This document shows, piece after piece, positions 1-13,201 of a stretch of 15,374 bases of DNA. The DNA lies in NCBI GenBank assembly GCA_046758905.1, contig JBHIBC010000066.1:1-15374 (forward strand), written 5' to 3'. The first letter of the stretch is position 1. Each line of letters starts with the position of its first letter. The position numbers were made by a program, and so were the translations under genes. Source of the stretch: JBHIBC01 sp046758905. GTDB lineage: Bacteria > Acidobacteriota > Polarisedimenticolia > Gp22-AA2. The notes under the pieces were generated by a model. It had not been told where the DNA came from, did not search any database, and saw nothing but the letters and a program-made list of their open reading frames with translations.

Positions 1-59
1 CCATCCGTGAGGGCGGCCGCACCGTCGGCGCCGGCACCGTGACGGAGATCCTGGCCTGA
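1..59 (+). CDS. tuf: Elongation factor Tu, C-terminal end (partial, first tuf copy)
   Basis: The window opens inside this gene. Only the last 18 codons are visible, in the frame beginning at base 3, reading IREGGRTVGAGTVTEILA and then TGA at 57-59. This is the conserved C-terminus of EF-Tu domain 3. EF-Tu is the GTPase that delivers aminoacyl-tRNA to the ribosome. The stop codon overlaps the rpmG start (TGATG), so the two genes are probably translationally coupled. A second tuf begins at 15331, so this genome has two tuf copies about 15 kb apart in the same orientation. The GTPase domain lies upstream of the window. Confidence 0.93.
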   Translation, partial: IREGGRTVGAGTVTEILA

Positions 60-208
60 TGAGGGACCTCATCGCCTTCCAGTGCTCGGTCTGCAAGCGG
101 CGCAACTACGTCTCCACGAAGAACAAGAAGAGGACGCCCGGAAAGCTCGAGTTCAAGAAGTTCTGTCGCTGGTGCCGGTCGCACACGCTGCACAGGGAGA
201 CGAAGTGA
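59..208 (+). CDS. rpmG: 50S ribosomal protein L33
   Basis: This small gene encodes 49 aa, beginning MRDLIAFQCSVCKRRNY and ending SHTLHRETK. L33 is a small protein of the large ribosomal subunit near the E site. Two CxxC pairs (C9/C12 and C36/C39) make it the zinc-binding (C+) form of L33. The length and the NYVSTKNKK and KKFCRWC motifs are typical of the family. The ATG at 59-61 shares its A with the tuf stop, which favours translational coupling. A tuf-rpmG-tRNA-Trp-secE-nusG order is common in bacteria and supports the call. Confidence 0.95.
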   Translation: MRDLIAFQCSVCKRRNYVSTKNKKRTPGKLEFKKFCRWCRSHTLHRETK

Positions 209-240
209 CGGGCCCGGCCGGCGCCGCGGTCCGGGTCCAC

Positions 241-317
241 AGGCCAGTAGCTCGAATGGCTAGAGCGCCGGTCTCCAAAACCGGATGTTGGGGGTTCGAG
301 TCCCTCCTGGCCTGCCA
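241..317 (+). tRNA. trnW: tRNA-Trp (anticodon CCA)
   Basis: A complete cloverleaf can be folded by eye. The acceptor stem is AGGCCAG (241-247) with CTGGCCT (307-313). The D arm is GCTC/GAGC. The anticodon stem is CCGGT/ACCGG around the loop CTCCAAA, with anticodon CCA at 275-277. The variable loop is 5 nt, and the T arm is GGGGG/CCCTC around TTCGAGT. The discriminator is G314 and the 3' CCA is encoded (315-317). It lies 32 nt after rpmG and 39 nt before secE with no visible promoter or terminator. It is therefore probably co-transcribed with tuf-rpmG-secE-nusG and released by RNase P and 3' processing. Confidence 0.97.
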
Positions 318-356
318 GAGTTCCTTTCGGGGCGGCGGGCGGCCGCCGCGGACGTG

Positions 357-557
357 ATGCGCTGGTACGGGAAAGCCCGATCGTTTTTGGTGGACGTGAA
401 GGGCGAGCTGAAGAGGACGTCGTGGCCTTCCCGGAAGGAGGTGGTGGGCACGACGACGGTGGTCGTGATCACGGTGCTGATCTTCGCCGCGTTCCTGTTC
501 GTCGTCGACACGGCGCTGTACACGCTGGTCGATCTCATCTTCAGGGCGGCGGGCTGA
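357..557 (+). CDS. secE: Preprotein translocase subunit SecE
   Basis: This is a 66-aa single-span SecE of the short type found outside enterobacteria. SecE clamps SecY in the SecYEG channel of the inner membrane. An amphipathic N-terminal segment holds the family signature ELKRTSWPSRKEV (residues 17-29). One hydrophobic membrane span follows at about residues 31-60. I chose the ATG at 357 because the frame extended upstream runs into the tRNA (ends 317). A GTG at 354 is possible and would add one residue. No strong Shine-Dalgarno is visible, only G-rich sequence. nusG follows 15 nt later, the near-universal secE-nusG pairing. Confidence 0.95.
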   Translation: MRWYGKARSFLVDVKGELKRTSWPSRKEVVGTTTVVVITVLIFAAFLFVVDTALYTLVDLIFRAAG

Positions 558-572
558 GAGGGCGCGGGACCC

Positions 573-1103
573 ATGGCGAAGCAGTGGTACATCGTCCACA
601 CCTACTCGGGCTACGAGAACAAGGTCCGCGAGAACCTGAAACAACGAGCCGAGGTGCTCGGGATGCTGGACAGCATCGGGGAGATCCTGATCCCCACGGA
701 GGACGTCGTCGAGATCCGCGACGGCGCGAAGGTGATCTCCAAGAAGAAATTCTTTCCGGGCTACGTCCTGATCAACATGGAGATGACCGACGCGACCTGG
801 CACGTGGTCAAGAACACCCCGAAGGTGACCGGCTTCGTGGGATCGGGTCTGAAGCCGATGCCGCTGTCGCAGGAGGAGGTCGATCGGATCATCAACCAGG
901 TGTCGGTGGCGGCGGAGAAGCCGAAGCCCAAGTTCCGGTTCGACAGGGGCGATCAGGTGCGGATCATCGATGGGCCGTTCTCCAGCTTCCAGGGGATGGT
1001 GGACGAGGTTAACAACGACCGCGCCACCGTCAAGGTGATGGTCTCCATCTTCGGGCGGTCCACGCCGGTGGAACTGGACTTCCTGAAGGTCGAGAAGCTC
1101 TAG
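573..1103 (+). CDS. nusG: Transcription termination/antitermination factor NusG
   Basis: NusG (176 aa) binds RNA polymerase at the beta' clamp helices. It suppresses pausing and can link transcription to translation or to Rho. The N-terminal NGN domain spans about residues 1-110 and begins with the typical MAKQWYIVHTYSGYE. It includes the KKKFFPGYVLI motif (57-67) and NTPKVTGFVG (81-90). A linker rich in K and P leads to the KOW domain (about 122-176), with FDRGDQVRIIDGPF at 123-136. Its length is close to the E. coli protein (181 aa) and there is no extra domain. It starts 15 nt after secE and ends 19 nt before rplK. Confidence 0.98.
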   Translation: MAKQWYIVHTYSGYENKVRENLKQRAEVLGMLDSIGEILIPTEDVVEIRDGAKVISKKKFFPGYVLINMEMTDATWHVVKNTPKVTGFVGSGLKPMPLSQEEVDRIINQVSVAAEKPKPKFRFDRGDQVRIIDGPFSSFQGMVDEVNNDRATVKVMVSIFGRSTPVELDFLKVEKL

Positions 1104-1122
1104 GCGGTCGCGGGGCGCGCGG

Positions 1123-1551
1123 ATGGCGAAGAAGATCATCGGCTACGTGAAGCTGCACATCCCGGCGGGGAAGGCGACCCCGGCCCCGCCCGTGGGTCCG
1201 GCGCTGGGCCAGCAGGGCGTCAACATCATGGATTTCTGCAAGGCCTTCAACGCCAGGACAGCCCGGGAGGGCGAGGGGATGATCATCCCGGTGGTGGTCA
1301 CCGTGTACCACGACCGGTCGTATACGTTCGTGACCAAGACACCGCCCGCGAGCGTGCTGCTCAGGAAGGCGGCGGGGCTTGCCAAGGGCTCGGGAACTCC
1401 CAACAAGGAGAAGGTCGGCAAGGTGACTCGAGCCCAGGTGGAGGAGATCGCACGGACCAAGATGCCCGATCTCAACACGAGCGAGATCGAGGCCGCCGTC
1501 CGCAGCGTTCTGGGGACGGCGCGCAGCATGGGGATCGAGGTGAGCGGGTGA
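1123..1551 (+). CDS. rplK: 50S ribosomal protein L11
   Basis: L11 (142 aa, the usual length) binds the GTPase-associated centre of 23S rRNA. There it helps EF-G and EF-Tu function and RelA activation. The N-terminal domain carries the proline-rich segment PAGKATPAPPVGPALGQQG (residues 14-32). The C-terminal rRNA-binding domain includes SGTPNKEKVGKVT (about 90-102) and ends with the SMGIEVSG tail. The start lies 19 nt after nusG, and the preceding G/C-rich sequence has only a weak Shine-Dalgarno. The stop TGA (1549-1551) overlaps the GTG start of rplA, so L11 and L1 translation are likely coupled, as in E. coli. Confidence 0.98.
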   Translation: MAKKIIGYVKLHIPAGKATPAPPVGPALGQQGVNIMDFCKAFNARTAREGEGMIIPVVVTVYHDRSYTFVTKTPPASVLLRKAAGLAKGSGTPNKEKVGKVTRAQVEEIARTKMPDLNTSEIEAAVRSVLGTARSMGIEVSG

Positions 1552-2246
1552 GGCGGCACGGCAAGAAGTACAGGGCGGCGCGGGCGGAGGCCGTCGAGGC
1601 CGCCCGGAGCCTCGATGAGGCGATCGGGCTGCTGAAGAGGGTCCGTTACGCGAGGTTCGACGAGACGCTGGAGCTGGCCCTTCTCCTCGGCGTCGACCCC
1701 AAGAAGGCCGACCAGATGGTGCGGGGCACGGTCGTGCTGCCGCACGGCACCGGGTCCACCAAGCGGGTCCTGGTGATCGCCACCGGTGAGAAGCTGAAGG
1801 AGGCCGAGGCGGCCGGCGCCGACCACGTGGGGGGCGCCGAGATGGTGGCCCGCATCCAGCAGGGCTGGCTCGACTTCGACGCCGTGGTGGCGACCCCCGA
1901 CACCATGAAGGACGTGGGGCGGCTCGGCAAGATCCTGGGGCCCCGGGGCCTGATGCCCAACCCCAAGACCGGGACCGTGACCTTCGACGTGGCCCGGGCC
2001 GTCCAGGAGATCAAGGCCGGCAAGGTGGAGTTCCGCGTGGACAGGACGGCGATCGTGCACGTGCCGTTCGGCAGGTCGTCGTTCGAGGACTCGAAGCTCC
2101 TGGAGAACGCCAGGGCGCTGGTCGCGGCGGTCCTCAGGGCGAAGCCGTCGACGGCCAAGGGGAGGTACCTCAGGTCGGCCTACATGTCCACCACGATGAG
2201 CCCGAGCGTGCGGCTGGACCTGCCGAGCCTTGAGACGCTGGCCTAG
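1548..2246 (+). CDS. rplA: 50S ribosomal protein L1
   Basis: L1 (232 aa; E. coli 234) forms the mobile L1 stalk that guides deacylated tRNA out of the E site. In many bacteria it also represses its own rplKA mRNA. Signature segments are the N-terminal HGKKYRAA, TVVLPHGTG (61-69) and the L1 motif GPRGLMPNPKTGTV (131-144). The start is GTG at 1548, which overlaps the rplK stop as GTGA. The sequence GAGGTGA just upstream can serve as Shine-Dalgarno, and no in-frame ATG lies nearby. An alignment-free check supports the start, because the KYRAA segment falls at the expected distance from the N-terminus. Confidence 0.97.
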   Translation: MRRHGKKYRAARAEAVEAARSLDEAIGLLKRVRYARFDETLELALLLGVDPKKADQMVRGTVVLPHGTGSTKRVLVIATGEKLKEAEAAGADHVGGAEMVARIQQGWLDFDAVVATPDTMKDVGRLGKILGPRGLMPNPKTGTVTFDVARAVQEIKAGKVEFRVDRTAIVHVPFGRSSFEDSKLLENARALVAAVLRAKPSTAKGRYLRSAYMSTTMSPSVRLDLPSLETLA

Positions 2247-2291
2247 CGCCCCCGCCGGGCGGTCGCGCCCGAGCGAGGGGACGAGGGTTCG

Positions 2292-2849
2292 ATGAACAGA
2301 CAGGAGAAGGCCCGGGAGATCGACACCCTGAACGAGGCGCTCCGCGCAGCCCCGCCGACCTTCGTGATGAGCTTCAGCGGCCTGACGGTGAGCCAGATCT
2401 CCTCGCTGCGCAAGAAGGTGCGCGCGACGTCGTCCCGCTACCGGGTGGTGAAGAACCGGCTGATGCTTCGGGCGCTCAGGGAGACGCCCCTGGAGCGGCT
2501 GTCAACGGAGTTCCGCGGGCCCACGGCGATCGCCTACAGCGAGCGGCGGGAGCCGGCCTCGCTGGCCAGGATACTCGACGAGTTCGCGCGGGAGAACAGG
2601 GGGCTACGGTTCAAGGCCGGCTTCGTCGACGGGCGGGTCATCGGCCCGCGGGAGTTCAGAGAGTTGGCCGACCTGCCCCCGCGCGAGGTGCTCATGGCGC
2701 GCTTCCTGGGCGCCCTGCAGGCGCCGATGGCGAGGCTGCTGAGAGTGCTGAAGGCCCCGGCCGGCGACCTGGTGCGGGTGCTCGACCGGATCGCCAGCTC
2801 CAAGGAGTCGGCCGGCGGGGCCGCGAAGGCGGAGCCGCCGCCGTCCTGA
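2292..2849 (+). CDS. rplJ: 50S ribosomal protein L10
   Basis: L10 (185 aa) anchors L7/L12 dimers and forms the base of the ribosomal stalk. The N-terminal globular domain has the family pattern TFVMSFSGLTVSQISSLRKK (23-42) followed by YRVVKNRLMLRAL (50-62). LADLPPREVLMARFLGAL (125-142) leads into the long helix that binds L7/L12 dimers (about 140-170). The tail is Ala/Glu/Pro-rich and variable, as usual. It begins 45 nt after rplA. That spacer can form a 6-bp hairpin, CGGGCG/CGCCCG at 2256-2261/2266-2271, and is too short for a long E. coli-type L10 leader. GAGGG about 5 nt before the ATG is the likely ribosome-binding site. Confidence 0.96.
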   Translation: MNRQEKAREIDTLNEALRAAPPTFVMSFSGLTVSQISSLRKKVRATSSRYRVVKNRLMLRALRETPLERLSTEFRGPTAIAYSERREPASLARILDEFARENRGLRFKAGFVDGRVIGPREFRELADLPPREVLMARFLGALQAPMARLLRVLKAPAGDLVRVLDRIASSKESAGGAAKAEPPPS

Positions 2850-2912
2850 AGGGGGCGGCCGGCGGGTCCGGGCGCGGGACGGATGACGACGCCGAGCGCG
2901 CGGCAGGAGAAC

Positions 2913-2933
2913 AGGAGGAGGATTCGAGGAGGG
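2913..2933 (+). promoter_or_regulatory. Tandem Shine-Dalgarno sequences before rplL
   Basis: Two purine-rich anti-16S matches precede the rplL ATG at 2938. One is AGGAGGAG at 2913-2920 and the other is AGGAGGG at 2927-2933. The proximal one has ideal spacing, and it is among the strongest ribosome-binding sites in the window. L7/L12 is the only ribosomal protein present in several copies per ribosome, so a strong site is expected. That the distal copy is used is inference. Confidence 0.7.
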
Positions 2934-2937
2934 CACG

Positions 2938-3327
2938 ATGCCAGAGATAACCAAGGACGACATCAAGAACTACCTCAAGCGGGCGCCGATGCTCGAGGTC
3001 GCCGAGCTCGTGAAGGAGCTCGAGACCGAGTTCGGCGTCTCTGCCGCGGCCGCCATGCCGATGATGATGCCCGGCGCGGCCGCCGCCGGCGCGGCGCCCG
3101 CCGCGGCGGAGGCGAAGGACACGTTCGATGTCGTCCTGAGCCAGGTCGGCGACAAGAAGATCAACGTGATCAAGGTCGTCCGTGAGGTGACCAGCCTCGG
3201 CCTCAAGGAGGCCAAGGACCTAGTCGACGGGGCCCCCAAGACCGTGAAGGAGGGCGTCTCCAAGGCCGAGGCCGAGGAGATCCAGAAGAAGTTCGCCGAC
3301 GCGGGCGCGAAGGTCGAGCTCAAGTAG
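2938..3327 (+). CDS. rplL: 50S ribosomal protein L7/L12
   Basis: L7/L12 (129 aa) is the acidic stalk protein that recruits translation factors and stimulates their GTPases. Residues 1-33 form the dimerisation domain that docks on L10 (LKRAPMLEVAELVKELE). Residues 35-60 form the flexible hinge, here rich in Ala, Met and Gly. Residues 61-129 form the factor-binding C-terminal domain, with KINVIKVVREVTSLGLKEAK and a lysine-rich end. The length is slightly above the common 120-125 aa because of the hinge. It follows rplJ by 88 nt and has a very strong Shine-Dalgarno. A 167-nt structured spacer separates it from rpoB. Confidence 0.98.
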   Translation: MPEITKDDIKNYLKRAPMLEVAELVKELETEFGVSAAAAMPMMMPGAAAAGAAPAAAEAKDTFDVVLSQVGDKKINVIKVVREVTSLGLKEAKDLVDGAPKTVKEGVSKAEAEEIQKKFADAGAKVELK

Positions 3328-3352
3328 GTGGCCCCGGCGTCGAACCGTCCGC

Positions 3353-3371
3353 CGGGCCCGGCACGGGCCCG
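3353..3371 (+). promoter_or_regulatory. Candidate hairpin after rplL (attenuator or processing site)
   Basis: CGGGCCCG (3353-3360) is followed by the 3-nt loop GCA and a second CGGGCCCG (3364-3371). The arms are perfectly complementary, giving an 8-bp all-GC stem 25 nt after the rplL stop. No U-run follows, so it is not a classical intrinsic terminator. E. coli has an attenuator and an RNase III site in the same rplL-rpoB position, which makes a similar role plausible but unproven. In DNA this GC-rich some palindromes occur by chance. Confidence 0.4.
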
Positions 3372-3447
3372 ATCGTCCGCCCCGCGGCGCGGCGCGCAAC
3401 GCGGGAGATCTGACGTCCCAACAGGCCGCGGGACAACTCTCTCGGGG

Positions 3448-3465
3448 CCCCGGACAGTGCCGGGG
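3448..3465 (+). promoter_or_regulatory. Candidate hairpin upstream of rpoB
   Basis: CCCCGG (3448-3453) and CCGGGG (3460-3465) pair perfectly around the 6-nt loop ACAGTG, about 30 nt before the rpoB ATG. It is the second strong stem in the 167-nt rplL-rpoB spacer. The flanking GGGGCCCC is itself palindromic, so other pairings are possible. It lies between rplL and the rpoB ribosome-binding region (AAGGGAG, about 3476-3482). It could affect read-through or rpoB translation; no U-tract follows. Confidence 0.35.
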
Positions 3466-3494
3466 AGCCCGGGGGAAGGGAGCGTCCACCGATC

Positions 3495-12046
<8,552 letters not shown>

Positions 12047-12076
12047 GGCCCCGGCCCCTGCCCGTAACTTTTGCAG

Positions 12077-12109
12077 ACAAAGGGCCTTGACAGCTCAGGG
12101 GGCCTTTGT
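12077..12109. repeat. Inverted repeat between rpoC and rpsL (possible terminator or operator)
   Basis: ACAAAGGGCC (12077-12086) faces GGGCCTTTGT (12100-12109). Nine of ten positions pair, with a single G/G mismatch, around 13 nt. As RNA read through from rpoC it gives a 7-bp stem plus 2 bp, with UUUGU in the 3' arm and UAUU after it. That could act as a weak intrinsic terminator for the rpoBC transcript. As DNA it encloses the -35 box and abuts the -10 box of the rpsL promoter, so it could instead be a protein-binding site. The sequence does not decide between these. Confidence 0.5.
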
Positions 12110-12115
12110 TATTCT
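12087..12115 (+). promoter_or_regulatory. Sigma-70-type promoter for rpsL-rpsG-fusA-tuf
   Basis: A perfect -35 box TTGACA (12087-12092) and a -10 box TATTCT (12110-12115) are separated by exactly 17 nt. They lie in the one AT-richer island of an otherwise very GC-rich window. The bases just upstream (about 12065-12081) are A/T-rich, like an UP element. The discriminator right after the -10 is CCGCCG. GC-rich discriminators are typical of promoters repressed by ppGpp in E. coli, which fits ribosomal protein genes. Transcription would start near 12121-12123, leaving a leader of about 115 nt before rpsL. Confidence 0.75.
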
Positions 12116-12237
12116 CCGCCGGTTCCAGTGCCAGCATGGGCTCCGCCGTGGGCGCTGCGATGCCGTCCGGCGCCGTGGGGTCCTGCAACTCGGCGCTGAA
12201 CCGAACTCGACGGTCTGAGGACCGGCAGGGAGCGTGG

Positions 12238-12612
12238 ATGCCGACGGTCAGTCAGCTCGTCCGGCTGGGGCGGGAGCGGCAGCGGGGCCGCACCAAGAGC
12301 CCGGCGCTCGACTCCTGTCCCCAGAAGCGGGGGGTCTGCGTGCGCGTCTTCACGTCGACGCCGAAAAAGCCGAACTCGGCGCTCCGTAAAGTGGCGCGTG
12401 TCCGGCTCACCAACGGGATCGAGGTGACGACCTACATCCCCGGCGTCGGCCACAACCTGCAGGAGCACTCCATCGTGCTGATCCGGGGCGGCCGCGTGAA
12501 GGACCTGCCGGGCGTGCGCTACCACGTCGTCCGCGGAACGCTCGACTCCATGGGCGTCGAGGGGCGCAAGCAGAGCCGCTCGAAATACGGAGCAAAAAGA
12601 CAGAAGTCCTGA
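12238..12612 (+). CDS. rpsL: 30S ribosomal protein S12
   Basis: S12 (124 aa, identical in length to E. coli) sits at the decoding centre and controls translational accuracy. It begins MPTVSQLVRLGRER, as the family does. It keeps the loop TPKKPNSALRK (41-51) with K43, and GGRVKDLPGVRYH (84-96) with K88 and D89. These are the lysines altered in streptomycin-resistant mutants, here of the sensitive type. D89 is the residue methylthiolated by RimO in some bacteria. The start is the ATG at 12238, with GGGAG about 5 nt upstream. The frame stays open upstream to 12106, but that part has no S12 similarity and overlaps the promoter. Confidence 0.97.
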   Translation: MPTVSQLVRLGRERQRGRTKSPALDSCPQKRGVCVRVFTSTPKKPNSALRKVARVRLTNGIEVTTYIPGVGHNLQEHSIVLIRGGRVKDLPGVRYHVVRGTLDSMGVEGRKQSRSKYGAKRQKS

Positions 12613-12711
12613 GCCGCGCGCTCGGGCTCGACGGGGCGGACGGTCGTCGGGTCGTGGCGTCCGGCCCGGATGTCGGCCGTGGCTCCCGACGGAGGCGAAG
12701 GGGAAAAACTC
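12613..12711 (+). promoter_or_regulatory. rpsL-rpsG spacer with a possible S7-binding structure
   Basis: A 99-nt spacer separates S12 and S7, much longer than most gaps in this operon. CGTCGGG (12645-12651) can pair with CCCGACG (12685-12691). This closes a structured loop that ends on the first base of the GGAGG at 12691-12695, upstream of the rpsG start. In E. coli the S12-S7 intercistronic region, of similar length, binds S7 and regulates rpsG translation. A comparable role is inferred from position and length only. Confidence 0.35.
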
Positions 12712-13185
12712 ATGCCGAGAAGAGCGATGGTGGTCAGGCGCGAGACGCCTCCCGATCGGATCTACGGCTCGCCGCTGGCCACGAAGTTCGTCAACTGCCT
12801 GATGACCAAGGGGAAGAAGTCGGTCGCCGAGTGGATCTTCTACGGGGCCATGGACGTCATCCGGGACAAGACCAAGGACGATCCGATCAGGGTCCTGAAG
12901 AAGGCGGTGGACAACGTGAAGCCGCTGCTGGAGGTGAAGTCGCGCCGCGTCGGCGGCGCCACCTATCAGGTACCGGTGGAGGTGAACCCCGTGCGGCGCC
13001 AGTCGTTGGCCATTCGCTGGATCCTCGGCTACGCCGTGCAGCGCTCGTCCGAGAAGCAGATGCTCACCAAGCTGGCCAACGAGCTCCTGGACGCGGCCAA
13101 TTATCGCGGCGGCGCCATCAAGAAGAAGGAGGACACCCACCGGATGGCCGAGGCCAACAAGGCCTTCGCGCACTACCGCTGGTGA
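12712..13185 (+). CDS. rpsG: 30S ribosomal protein S7
   Basis: S7 (157 aa; usual length 155-157) nucleates assembly of the 30S head and contacts tRNA at the E site. It starts MPRRAMVVRRETPPDRIYGS. It carries KFVNCLMTKGKKSVAEWI (residues 25-42) and GGATYQVPVEVNPVRR (about 85-100), and ends NKAFAHYRW, all family hallmarks. VEVNPVRR differs slightly from the common VEVRPxRR. I chose the ATG at 12712 by homology; an ATG at 12670 in the same frame would add 14 residues that S7 proteins lack. AAGGGG is the nearest Shine-Dalgarno-like sequence. fusA starts 16 nt after the stop. Confidence 0.97.
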   Translation: MPRRAMVVRRETPPDRIYGSPLATKFVNCLMTKGKKSVAEWIFYGAMDVIRDKTKDDPIRVLKKAVDNVKPLLEVKSRRVGGATYQVPVEVNPVRRQSLAIRWILGYAVQRSSEKQMLTKLANELLDAANYRGGAIKKKEDTHRMAEANKAFAHYRW

Positions 13186-13201
13186 ACCGGAAGGAACGCT
13201 G

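Noticed and set aside
285..356. Upstream extension of secE by 24 codons.
   Set aside because: It would start inside tRNA-Trp. The ATG at 357 gives the usual SecE length and N-terminal layout.
2256..2271. Small GC hairpin in the rplA-rplJ gap as an L10 leader.
   Set aside because: A 6-bp stem in a 45-nt GC-rich spacer is too little to claim the known L10-binding leader, which is larger.
12106..12237. In-frame 44-codon N-terminal extension of rpsL, or a leader peptide there.
   Set aside because: The stretch overlaps the promoter -10 box, lacks S12 similarity, and the 124-aa form starting at 12238 has the exact family length and N-terminus.
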